Below are positions 28,374-36,476 of a DNA stretch of 64,000 nt, piece by piece (position 1 is the first letter of the stretch; the number at the start of each line of letters is the position of its first letter). Origin of the DNA: SW132 sp038150125 (lineage in GTDB: Bacteria > Bacteroidota > Rhodothermia > Balneolales > Balneolaceae); contig NZ_JBBVMF010000012.1 in NCBI RefSeq assembly GCF_038150125.1, positions 62,001-126,000 of the forward strand, written 5' to 3'. Under the pieces are notes generated by a model, which ran no database searches, was not told the origin of the DNA, and worked only from the letters and a program-made list of their open reading frames with translations. The position numbers and the translations under genes were made by a program.

Positions 28374-28454
28374 AGTCTCCCCTGACAAGGGGAGATTTAA
28401 AGGGGGTGTCCATCAGAATGTAACACTGTGATGAACAACCCGTTTTAAAGGGAG
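28374..28454. repeat. Intergenic repeat (family R), inverted copy
   Basis: Contains CTCCCCTGACAAGGGGAG and GGGGGTGTCCATCAGAATG; its reverse complement follows the same order as the copies at 52652-55019 (GTTCATCA..., ACACCCC..., TCCCCTT...AGGGGA). Confidence 0.65.
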
Positions 28455-28492
28455 CCTTATATTTTATCTAATTCAGGAAAAACAGGATTATC

Positions 28493-29635
28493 ATGAAAAG
28501 ACTATTTATCACGACTCTGTTTACATTTCTTTTATGTTTGATATCCGTTCAGCTTCAGGCACAGCAATACAAATTTTATGTAGCCGCTGAATCTGAAGAC
28601 AAGGTATACAGGGTTTCATTTGATGCGGAAACGGAATCAAGCACCATCGAAAACACGATTTTGGTCGGAGAGTATCCTACCGAAAACGAAGGACCTCATG
28701 GCATCGGCGTTGATCCGTCGGGCGACTATTGGTTTGTGAGTATGGGGCACGGTGTGCCGTTTGGCCACCTGTATAAATATGAAATCGGAACCGACCGGAA
28801 GATTGGCCGTGTGGAGCTGGGAATGTTTCCGGCTACTCTGGATATATCGCCTGCTACCGGCTGGGTTTACATTGCTAATTTTAATCTGCATGGTCCGCAC
28901 GAACCAAGTTCTGTGTCTATTGTTGATGGAACAACCATGGATGAGATTGAACGTATTGAAACGGGCGTGATGCCACACGGCAGCCGGCTGAATACTGATG
29001 GGACCTTGCAGTATCATGTGTCGATGATGACCGATGAGCTTTACGAACTTGATGCGATAGAAATGGGCGTTAGCCGCGTATTGAAATTGACGGATAGTGA
29101 TTCTGGTACTGCTATGGATCACGGGATGCATCAAACCGGCGATGGCACAGAGAAGGGTATGGGCGATCATGACAATCAAAACTCACATCAGCCCAAAGTA
29201 AAACCTACGTGGGCCAGCCCAAATCCGGAGAAACCTCATGTTTATGTAGCAGGCAACGGAAATGATAAAATCTACGTGGTAAACATCGATTCCTGGACAG
29301 TATCTGATGTTTGGGACTCACCCGGCAAAGCGCCGTATAATCTTGAACCCACACATGCGGGTGACCGGCTGGTTGTAACGTACAAAGGGGAAGGAGCCGT
29401 GGGTATTTGGGATACAAACACTGGTGAGCAGCTTAAAAAAATTGCAACAAGCAGAAAAGTGACGCATGGAGTGATCATCTCTCCCGACGATAAATACGCA
29501 TTCGTTTCATCTGAGGGTATTGGCGGAGAATCTGGAACAGTTGATATTGTTGATCTTCAGGCGCTTGAAATAGTAGATGTGATTGAGGTTGGAAAACAGG
29601 CGGCCGGTATCACTTTTTGGAAAATTGACGAATGA
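28493..29635 (+). CDS. Secreted YVTN-type beta-propeller protein with His/Met-rich loop
   Basis: 380 residues. Signal peptide LFITTLFTFLLCLISVQLQAQ. The rest is a seven-bladed-type propeller with YVTN repeats (KFYVAAESEDKVYRVSFD, VYVAGNGNDKIYVVNIDSW, YAFVSSEGIGGESGTVDIVD). Between blades, residues about 205-240 hold an insert with DHGMHQTGDG and MGDHDNQNSHQ, rich in His, Met and Asp, which could bind transition metals. A ZIP-family metal transporter gene follows 98 bases downstream, so a shared role in metal handling is plausible but unproven. Confidence 0.82.
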   Translation: MKRLFITTLFTFLLCLISVQLQAQQYKFYVAAESEDKVYRVSFDAETESSTIENTILVGEYPTENEGPHGIGVDPSGDYWFVSMGHGVPFGHLYKYEIGTDRKIGRVELGMFPATLDISPATGWVYIANFNLHGPHEPSSVSIVDGTTMDEIERIETGVMPHGSRLNTDGTLQYHVSMMTDELYELDAIEMGVSRVLKLTDSDSGTAMDHGMHQTGDGTEKGMGDHDNQNSHQPKVKPTWASPNPEKPHVYVAGNGNDKIYVVNIDSWTVSDVWDSPGKAPYNLEPTHAGDRLVVTYKGEGAVGIWDTNTGEQLKKIATSRKVTHGVIISPDDKYAFVSSEGIGGESGTVDIVDLQALEIVDVIEVGKQAAGITFWKIDE

Positions 29636-29733
29636 AGGCGTAACCTTTCCCGATGAGTCAATCGATTAATAAATATATTTTTAGCCTTGGCTAAAATTTG
29701 TATCTTTTCTTGAAATAAAGACTTGGAGAATAA

Positions 29734-30564
29734 ATGGGCTGGATACCGGAATGGTTTTTCGATTTAAACCCGCTTTTACAGGCACTGATTGGTGGGCTGT
29801 TTACTTGGGGAATGACATCTGTGGGCGCTGCAGTTGTATTTTTCACGAAAAATGTCAGCCAGAAAGTACTCGACAGCATGCTTGGCTTTGCAGCTGGCGT
29901 GATGATAGCGGCAAGCGTATGGTCGCTTATCATTCCCTCAATTGAAATGACGGAAGCAATGGGTGGAATTGGCTGGGTTCCGGCAGCATCCGGATTCTTA
30001 GTTGGCGGGTTATTTTTAAGGGTGTGTGATGCCTTTCTTCCCCATCTTCATATCGGGCTTCCCAAATCACAAGCGGAAGGTCCTAGCACGAGCTGGCGAC
30101 GGTCAACACTTCTCGTTTTGGCAATTACAATCCACAATATACCCGAAGGCCTGGCGATTGGCGTTCTGTTTGGCGGGGCCGCAGTTGGGATTGACCCAAC
30201 AGGTACCGCAACCATTGCCGGTGCCATTGCGCTTGCAATTGGTATAGGGATTCAGAATTTGCCTGAGGGAACGGCTGTTTCGGTTCCCTTGAGAAGAGAG
30301 GGAGTGGGAGTCGGAAAAAGCTTTTACTACGGTCAGTTATCCGGTGCCGTAGAGCCTGTCTTTGCAGTTACTGGAGCACTTGCTGTGATTTATGTACAGC
30401 CTGTTTTGCCATTTGCGCTAGCTTTTGCGGCCGGGGCAATGATTTACGTTGTGGTTGAGGAACTAATACCGGAATCCCAGCATCATGGAAATACAGATCT
30501 AGCCACGTTAGGAACGATGGTTGGATTTGTAATAATGATGACTCTCGATGTTGCGCTTGGATAA
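29734..30564 (+). CDS. ZIP-family metal transporter (ZupT-like)
   Basis: 276 residues with about eight membrane segments. The metal-binding helices typical of ZIP proteins are present: TIHNIPEGLAIGVLFGG (His, Asn, Pro-Glu-Gly) and GIQNLPEGTAVSVPLRREG in the next helix, plus VVEELIPESQHHGN near the C-terminus. The family moves zinc, iron or other divalent metals into the cytoplasm. The N-terminus GWIPEWFFDLNPLLQALIGG fits the GufA-type subgroup. An AGGAG-like site (CTTGGAG) lies 9 bases before ATG. Confidence 0.9.
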   Translation: MGWIPEWFFDLNPLLQALIGGLFTWGMTSVGAAVVFFTKNVSQKVLDSMLGFAAGVMIAASVWSLIIPSIEMTEAMGGIGWVPAASGFLVGGLFLRVCDAFLPHLHIGLPKSQAEGPSTSWRRSTLLVLAITIHNIPEGLAIGVLFGGAAVGIDPTGTATIAGAIALAIGIGIQNLPEGTAVSVPLRREGVGVGKSFYYGQLSGAVEPVFAVTGALAVIYVQPVLPFALAFAAGAMIYVVVEELIPESQHHGNTDLATLGTMVGFVIMMTLDVALG

Positions 30565-30628
30565 AAAATGATCATCAATAACCGGTCCTGATCAGATTAA
30601 GCAGTTAATTTACAGGCTTTCAGCACAT

Positions 30629-31267
30629 CTATCTTTGCTGAATAACCTGGCCATGCTTTTTTGCCTGCCGAATCACATTTCCAGATGTAACGGCATAAAA
30701 AGGTGTAATAGGAAACCCTGTTTTGCGAATAGCACGGGCTGTCCATTTGTTGGAGGTGTTTGGAAAATAATATCTTCCTGTTGCCTCAAAAAATATGCTG
30801 TTAGGATATAATCCATCGGCAAAAACCTGTGCCTCTCCATCAACCCGCTGGAATTGGTTTGATATGTACTCAGCCAGCTTTTCTGCACCCGGTTCTGTTA
30901 CCATAACTCTTATGACAGTACTGGACGGAAAATATCGATCAACCGGACGATCTATGCCCACAACATGAAGCACGCTGGCAGTCGGGATAAAAGCAGCACG
31001 AATCATGAGCCAGAATCCTGCTTCGCTGTCCGTATAGTAGCGTTTGTCTCCCCAGCCGAACATCAGATGAGAAGTATTTGGTAGTCTATCATGATTTGGC
31101 AGTTGCGGTTTGATGTACTCAGATTCAATAGCAATTCCTACGTGCCAGCCATGGCTGATGATATAGACTGGAATCGGCCGTTTGTTTTCATCATCGGGGT
31201 ATAGAGATGGAACCGGACCTGCACACCCTGATAATATTAGTATGAGAATAATCGGTAATTTTTTCAT
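30629..31267 (-). CDS. TIGR02117/DUF2459 family lipoprotein
   Basis: 212 residues from the ATG at 31267 (a GTG four codons earlier is possible). Lipoprotein signal LPIILILILSGCAGP with the lipobox Cys near residue 16. The body matches the DUF2459 family (VYIISHGWHVGIAIES, FGWGDKRYYTD, FADGLYPNSIFFEATGRYYF, RAIRKTGFPI), found in Proteobacteria and Bacteroidota. Function unknown; conserved His and Asp suggest an enzyme. Separated by 54 bases from the dehydrogenase gene upstream, so the two may be co-transcribed. Confidence 0.85.
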   Translation of the reverse strand: MKKLPIILILILSGCAGPVPSLYPDDENKRPIPVYIISHGWHVGIAIESEYIKPQLPNHDRLPNTSHLMFGWGDKRYYTDSEAGFWLMIRAAFIPTASVLHVVGIDRPVDRYFPSSTVIRVMVTEPGAEKLAEYISNQFQRVDGEAQVFADGLYPNSIFFEATGRYYFPNTSNKWTARAIRKTGFPITPFYAVTSGNVIRQAKKHGQVIQQR

Positions 31268-31321
31268 AGAGAATAACACCTGTTAGTATGCCTCATCAAA
31301 AACACATGCGGAAAAACAGGA

Positions 31322-32257
31322 TTAATAACCCTTGTAGCGATCAACCCGATTTAACAGCTCCATACTTGAAAGCATCCGCTTGTAATTTTCCAGAATTAAA
31401 TCTGCAACTTCCTCCGGTTCCGTCACAGAGGCAATATGGGGCGTGATAGTGATGGCATCCCGGCCCCAAAACGGATGTGACTCCGGGAGGGGTTCTTTTT
31501 GAAAGACATCAAGTGCGGCGTGATTTAGTAGTCCCATGTCCAGGGCATAAATTAGATCTTCCTCAACCAGATGCTCGCCACGGGCAACATTAATGAGAAA
31601 GCCGGGGCTGCTGAGCTTTTTAAATAAAGACAGGCTTAATATATCGGTTGTTTCTTTGGTGAGAGGCAGCAAACAAACCAGGATATTAGTGGCTGCAAGG
31701 AATGGGTCGAGCTGTTCTTTTGAATAGGTGACCACATTTGGAATCGATTTTTTAGAATTCGACCACCCGGACACATTAAAACCGTTCTCGGCCAGGCGAA
31801 CAGCCACTTTCTTACCGATGTTGCCGAGCCCCATCACGCCAACCATTACATCTTCTTTTTTGTAATGTACGCGGGGTTTCCAATCGGCCCACACCTGTTG
31901 CTTATTGTAGTCGTGAATGTGGCGCAAAATGGCCAGGACCGAAAGCGTCACAAAATCACACATCTGGTCGGATAATGTGGGGGCAACTACACGGGTAAGT
32001 GCAACATGCTGCGGTATTGAGTCATCTTTAAGCAGATGATCGGCGCCAGCTCCAAGGGATGAAACAACCTTAAGATTTGGATACTGAGAAAACTGATTTT
32101 TTGGCTGTTTCCACGCTACGGCAAACGACACTCGTTTACGAGATTTGATATCGGGCCAAATTTCAACATCGAGATTGCTGTCGAGATCCATCAGCGCATC
32201 CCGGTAGGGTTCCATATTGCGTGTTCTTGAAATAAGCATAATTGACATATAGGACAA
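31322..32257 (-). CDS. D-2-hydroxyacid dehydrogenase (GhrA-like glyoxylate/hydroxypyruvate reductase)
   Basis: 311 residues. NAD(P)-binding Rossmann motif GVMGLGNIGKKVA at about 140-152, then the catalytic triad of the family: Arg in INVARGEHLVEEDL, Glu in DVFQKEPLPESHPFW and His in ITPHIASVTEPEE. The last motif and PLPESHPFW are typical of the GhrA branch, which reduces glyoxylate and hydroxypyruvate with NADPH. Start at 32257 or the Met at codon 4 or 7. Cytoplasmic. Confidence 0.88.
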   Translation of the reverse strand: MSYMSIMLISRTRNMEPYRDALMDLDSNLDVEIWPDIKSRKRVSFAVAWKQPKNQFSQYPNLKVVSSLGAGADHLLKDDSIPQHVALTRVVAPTLSDQMCDFVTLSVLAILRHIHDYNKQQVWADWKPRVHYKKEDVMVGVMGLGNIGKKVAVRLAENGFNVSGWSNSKKSIPNVVTYSKEQLDPFLAATNILVCLLPLTKETTDILSLSLFKKLSSPGFLINVARGEHLVEEDLIYALDMGLLNHAALDVFQKEPLPESHPFWGRDAITITPHIASVTEPEEVADLILENYKRMLSSMELLNRVDRYKGY

Positions 32258-32941
32258 TCTTATTGGTTATGGATCTGACAACTGATCATCAGGCAAAAAA
32301 CTCTAAAGTAATTGTAACCCCAGTTCGATTCATCATCTTTCTCAATTATTCAAACAAAATTTTCCGCTGACTGGCGAAGATATTACTCCATTTACCTTCG
32401 CTAACGGGGTGCCTATCGATATTTTTTACAATCTAACACATCCCCAGGAAATCCTTTATATAAGGCTGTTAAAAAAATAACGAATTAACAGTACAAGAGA
32501 TTCGTGATATCTCAAAACTCGTGCATCTCCGTGACTTTATGCCGTTGTGGCAAAAAATTACCGGATAGTATATTTTGATCAACAGTTTCATCACAACCTC
32601 ATCAGCGGGAAACACTTTTATTCATAATTTAAGATTCGAATTTGAGTCTATAGACAATATTTATAAAAAACTTACTTCGCAACAGTCTATTTCCATGTCA
32701 GGAAATAAACCTGAAGCTCTCGGAGCAATTAAAATGCCGTTTATACTGTTTCGGGCCAGTAAGTTAGAGTAAGCATCACAAGTGAAGAGAGCATTGATTT
32801 GAAGGGTATGAACTGTATAGTAATCTGTTCTCGGTATTAAATGAGATTGTTAGATATAAGCTTTGGCAAAAAATCATCAAATTAATATTGCGGCGATGAC
32901 TATATACACATATATTTTACATATAAACAAACCCCAAGTAT
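32258..32941. other. Long intergenic region upstream of the umuD-like gene
   Basis: About 680 bases, AT-rich, with only short open frames. Part of it (32307-32568) may be a decayed gene, listed separately. The ~100 bases before 32942 are very AT-rich (TATATACACATATATTTTACATATA) and must hold the umuD-like promoter; a damage-response operator is expected here but no box could be identified because the local LexA consensus is not known. Confidence 0.5.
32307..32568 (+). pseudogene. Possible decayed gene fragment
   Basis: The frame from 32307 reads a protein-like stretch (SIHHLSQLFKQNFPLTGEDI then TPFTFANGVPIDIFYN) up to TAA at 32478. One base of slippage in the A7 run at 32471-32477 continues it as NNELTVQEIRDISKLVHLRD to TAG at 32566. 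The first part recalls the N-terminus of Crp/Fnr-type regulators in this group, but the match is only by eye. No start codon is present. Confidence 0.25.
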
Positions 32942-33364
32942 ATGTTACACCATCAAATGATTCCCGAAAAAGCGAAAACCCAGTCACTGAGAAAGAGGCA
33001 ATCAATGGAGACGGGATTTCCATCACCTGCGACAGATCATTTAGAAGACAGGCTCAATCTCCATGATCATCTTGTTCGCAATGAGGCAGCTACATTTTTT
33101 TGCAGGGTTAGGGGAAATGAGGATGAAGAGCTCGGTTTCAAAGATGGCGATCTTCTGATTGTGGATCGTTCACTGGCGTATAAGCATCACTCACTTGTAG
33201 TAGCGATTATTGATGGCGAACAGCGCGTTTGCAGGCTCTGGAATAAAGGAAGACACTGGTCGCTGCAATTTGGTGATAACAGTTTTCATCATTTAGATCA
33301 AAACGGAGAGGCCCAGGATATTTTATGGGGCGTTATTTCCCATGTTGTGCACTCGTGCCTGTAA
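32942..33364 (+). CDS. UmuD-like protein without the catalytic dyad
   Basis: 140 residues. Aligns with E. coli UmuD along its whole length: TGFPSPATDHLEDRLNL, HLVRNEAATFF, DGDLLIVDRSLAYKH and ISHVVHS. The self-cleavage machinery is missing: the nucleophile position (SGDSM in UmuD, Ser60) reads RGNED with Glu60, and the general-base Lys97 (TVKKL) is Cys97 (RVCRL). The cleavage site Cys24-Gly25 is Thr-Gly. A start at Met22 would yield a protein equal to the cleaved UmuD' form. The next gene, 44 bases on, is umuC, so it is probably a constitutive UmuD'-like partner of the polymerase. Confidence 0.85.
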   Translation: MLHHQMIPEKAKTQSLRKRQSMETGFPSPATDHLEDRLNLHDHLVRNEAATFFCRVRGNEDEELGFKDGDLLIVDRSLAYKHHSLVVAIIDGEQRVCRLWNKGRHWSLQFGDNSFHHLDQNGEAQDILWGVISHVVHSCL

Positions 33365-33408
33365 ACGACCAATATTTTGCTCTCAAATGATGCTGATTAG
33401 ATGTGAAG

Positions 33409-34677
33409 ATGTATTACGCACTCATTGATTGTAACAACTTTTACGCATCGTGTGAGAGGGTATTTGATCCTGCGCTGCAGAATCGGCCCGTCACCATTTT
33501 GTCCAATAATGACGGATGCGTCATCGCCCGTTCAGCCGAAGCCAAAGAGCTCGAAATTCCAATGGGAATACCTGAATTTAAAATCAGGCCGCTCATCAGA
33601 AAGTATAATGTTGCGGTGCGCTCATCCAACTATGCACTATATGGAGATATGAGTCGGCGGGTGATGGAAACACTTCAAACTTGTACGCCAAATCTCGAAG
33701 TCTACAGCATTGATGAGGCCTTTGCTGAACTTTCAAGCAGTTATATGGACTCTCTGGAAGCCTACGGCCAATATATCCGTAAGAGGGTGCTTAAATGGAC
33801 AGGAATACCAGTTTCAGTAGGAATTGCATCAACAAAAACACTCGCTAAACTTGCGAATGAAACGGCGAAAAAATACAAGTCACTCAATGGTGTTCTCGTA
33901 CTCGACCAGCCTGAGAAAACCGAAAAGGTGTTGAGGCATGTACCGGTAGGCAATGTCTGGGGAATTGGACGAAATTATACCAAAACGCTTGAGAAACACG
34001 GTATACAGTCTGCATTTGATTTGAGCCTGCTTCCCGATTCCTGGATCAGGCAGACGATGAAGGTTACAGGTTTACGGACAGTTTGGGAACTGAGAGGAAA
34101 ACCTTGCTTAACGGTAGAGCAGACCGTTGAGCCAAGAAAAGGAATATTGAGCTCCCGTTCATTTGGCCAGCCAGTTCGGAACCGGGAAGATTTAAATGAG
34201 GCGGTGACCCTATTTGCAAGCCGGGCGGCAGAAAAGTTAAGAGCGCAGCAATCAGTTGCGAGTACGATAACGGTTACCCTGGTAACCAGTAAATATGCAA
34301 ATGAAGGCAGCCAGTATAAGTTTGGACTATCCGTGAGTCTGCCAAATGCCACGGCGGACACAACTGTATTTTCAAGTGTATCAAAGATGGCAGTCAACCG
34401 ACTATTTGATCCATCAAAGACGTATAAGAAGGCCTGGGTAATGCTGACAGGAATTGTGCCCGAAAATGAAATCCAGGCGAACCTGTTCACCGAAACCGGC
34501 TATAGTTCAAGGATGCATAAACTGATGGAATCGATGGACGCCGTTAATGCCCGATATGGTAAGCAGACCATGGGAGTTGCTGGCGCCGGGGTGGGAGAAA
34601 ATCAAAGCTGGCGTATGAAACAGGAGCATTTGAGTTCCCGCTATACCACCCGCTGGGACGAGCTGATGGAAGTATGA
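33409..34677 (+). CDS. umuC: Y-family DNA polymerase, UmuC (Pol V catalytic subunit)
   Basis: 422 residues from ATG 33409; an in-frame GTG lies two codons earlier. Start MYYALIDCNNFYASCERVF with the first catalytic Asp and steric-gate aromatic residues, then YSIDEAFAEL with the other catalytic acids, VSVGIASTKTLAKLANE, the thumb HhH region (VWGIGRNYTKTLEKHGI), the little finger, and a C-terminal DUF4113-like tail with MGVAGAGVGENQSWRMKQEH. Performs translesion synthesis past damaged bases. Pairs with the UmuD-like gene just upstream. Confidence 0.94.
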   Translation: MYYALIDCNNFYASCERVFDPALQNRPVTILSNNDGCVIARSAEAKELEIPMGIPEFKIRPLIRKYNVAVRSSNYALYGDMSRRVMETLQTCTPNLEVYSIDEAFAELSSSYMDSLEAYGQYIRKRVLKWTGIPVSVGIASTKTLAKLANETAKKYKSLNGVLVLDQPEKTEKVLRHVPVGNVWGIGRNYTKTLEKHGIQSAFDLSLLPDSWIRQTMKVTGLRTVWELRGKPCLTVEQTVEPRKGILSSRSFGQPVRNREDLNEAVTLFASRAAEKLRAQQSVASTITVTLVTSKYANEGSQYKFGLSVSLPNATADTTVFSSVSKMAVNRLFDPSKTYKKAWVMLTGIVPENEIQANLFTETGYSSRMHKLMESMDAVNARYGKQTMGVAGAGVGENQSWRMKQEHLSSRYTTRWDELMEV

Positions 34678-35045
34678 GACAGAAGTAACCAGGTGCGTTG
34701 ATGACTCCGTTTTCTCAAATGAAATGTCCCTTAACCCTGAGTTCGCCTAATTTCTTGAATTTGAAAAGTTTCCTTAAAAAGATAGAATATTCCTTTGTAT
34801 CTACTTTGAGAGAGAGTGAAAATAATTAACCCTCCCCACGCCATCATTTTGATAGTTCATCCTTTATATCTCCCCGCTAATAAGCCGCTTTATGTAAGAT
34901 AGCGAATGACCGGGCTCATCTTTTGAAGTTTCATACAAAGGGCCAGAATGAGCCCGGACAGGATGAATTTTTAATGATAATTATTTCGTTTATTCTATAA
35001 AGGTGTACTGTAATATTAGTTTGTATTTAAGAACAGACAGAAGAG
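34678..35045. other. Intergenic region between umuC and the M28 peptidase gene
   Basis: About 370 bases without an open frame of note. It contains the inverted repeat listed at 34910-34957 and an AT-rich stretch before the peptidase start where its promoter should lie. Confidence 0.5.
34910..34957. repeat. Perfect 10-bp inverted repeat with 28-nt loop
   Basis: CCGGGCTCAT at 34910-34919 and ATGAGCCCGG at 34948-34957. No T run follows in either direction, so it is not a typical terminator; it may be a structured leader or the remnant of a small element. Confidence 0.5.
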
Positions 35046-35912
35046 ATGAGTAGTGATTATCAAAAATTACAAGAGTATGTGAAAGAACTTTCTGAGAAGC
35101 TTGTACCCAGAGATGCTGCCCATCCTGAGAATTTGAAGAAAGTGGCGGATTATATAGAAGAACGACTGAAGAGTTTTACGGATAGAGTTGAGAACCAGCC
35201 TTATTCAGCAGATGGTATGACTGTTCGAAACGTGCGAGCCTTTTTTGGACCTGAAACGGATGATAGAATTGTGGTGGGCGCACATTATGATGTTGCCGGC
35301 CCGTATCCCGGCGCCGATGACAATGCCAGTGGTGTTGCGGGATTGCTGGAACTTGCGAGGCTGTTGTCTGATGAAGAACTGCCGATACAGGTTGAATTGG
35401 TTTCTTATCCTCTTGAAGAGCCGCCCTATTTTTATACCAAAAAGATGGGAAGCTATATCCATGCAAAATCACTTAAGGATGAAGCTGTGAACGTTAAAGC
35501 AATGATTGCTCTCGAAATGATTGGCTATTTTTCGGATGATGAAGGAAGTCAGTCCTACCCGCTGTCACTGCTTCGGCCGTTTTATCCATCGGTTGGAAAT
35601 TACATTGCGGTGGTAGGCAAGATGTTTCAGAAAGGACTCGTGCGGAAGGTGAAGAAAGCAATGAAGGGTGTGGCTTCGCTGCCGGTGGAATCAATCAATG
35701 CACCTAAGCTGGTACCGGGAATTGCTTTTTCTGATCATTTGAACTACTGGCGGCATGGGTTTCCTGCGGTGATGATCACAGATACAGCCATGTACCGGAA
35801 TCCAAATTATCATTCACCGACTGACACCGCCGGTACACTTAATTATAGAAAAATGGCGCAGGTAGTAGATGGGGTGAAAGAATCGGTTCAAAAACTGGCT
35901 AAGGGTGAGTAA
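35046..35912 (+). CDS. M28-family zinc peptidase
   Basis: 288 residues, without a signal peptide, so probably cytoplasmic. Metal ligands of M28 aminopeptidases can be placed: His in VGAHYDVAG, Asp in PGADDNASGVAGLLELARLL, Glu pair in YPLEEPPYF, Glu in ALEMIGYFSDDEG and His in NPNYHSPTDT. AFSDHLNYWRHGFPAVMITDTA is the conserved C-terminal motif. It would remove N-terminal residues from peptides. ATG preceded by GACAGAAGAG, a weak ribosome binding site. Stand-alone gene. Confidence 0.88.
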   Translation: MSSDYQKLQEYVKELSEKLVPRDAAHPENLKKVADYIEERLKSFTDRVENQPYSADGMTVRNVRAFFGPETDDRIVVGAHYDVAGPYPGADDNASGVAGLLELARLLSDEELPIQVELVSYPLEEPPYFYTKKMGSYIHAKSLKDEAVNVKAMIALEMIGYFSDDEGSQSYPLSLLRPFYPSVGNYIAVVGKMFQKGLVRKVKKAMKGVASLPVESINAPKLVPGIAFSDHLNYWRHGFPAVMITDTAMYRNPNYHSPTDTAGTLNYRKMAQVVDGVKESVQKLAKGE

Positions 35913-35963
35913 AGTAAAAATCCGCAACGTCTGCAATGGACTTCACGGATCTTGAAATAGAGA

Positions 35964-36308
35964 TCATTTATACAGTTTATCCGCTTTGGCGGCCCAGATA
36001 AAATCGTTGTCGCTGAGCCCGTCAATGGCATGTGTATAGACTGTAACATCTACGTTGCCCCAGGTGAGCACGATTTCGGGATGATGCCCTTCCTCTTCCG
36101 ACATTTCACCAATCTTGACGGTAAAGTCCAGCGCCTGTTTAAAATTTTCAAAATCATAACTTTTCGTGAGATGATGATTATCCACCAGGTCCCAACCTTC
36201 GTCCAGCCGATTGTAATAATCCTGAAGTTCCTCTCCCTTCAGAGGAGGAATATCGCCGCTACAGGGTTCACATTTTTACTCGGTAAGTTCTGCATCTTGC
36301 TTGTTCAT
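35964..36308 (-). pseudogene. Pterin-4a-carbinolamine dehydratase, interrupted by an in-frame stop
   Basis: The core (residues from about 40) carries the signature EEEGHHPEIVLTWGNVDVTVYTHAIDGLSDNDF with the two catalytic His, the enzyme that dehydrates 4a-hydroxytetrahydrobiopterin. Reading upstream in the same frame recovers a normal N-terminus: an ATG at 36308 (MNKQDAELTE), then TAA at 36276-36278, then KCEPCSGDIPPLKGEELQDY and GWDLVDNHHL. Relatives have Lys at the stop position (AAA to TAA). If the stop is real the only in-frame start left is GTG at 36185, which yields a 73-residue truncated protein. Convergent with the M28 gene. Confidence 0.82.
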
Positions 36309-36476
36309 AGTGTTAGGTAATTTAAGTGAGTTCTCTTGTTTTCGATGTACCATAACAACAGCACGGGTGGAATTTGTTCCGGAAGGAGATCCATGAAGTA
36401 TCTAAAATATTCATAAATCTTGACTGCTGAAGGGGTCATTTGTGTTTGTGAATTACTTAACCAAATTGAATGATTG

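Noticed and set aside
32575..33066. Short plus-strand ORFs upstream of the umuD-like gene
   Set aside because: No protein-like composition; the second overlaps the umuD-like gene in another frame.
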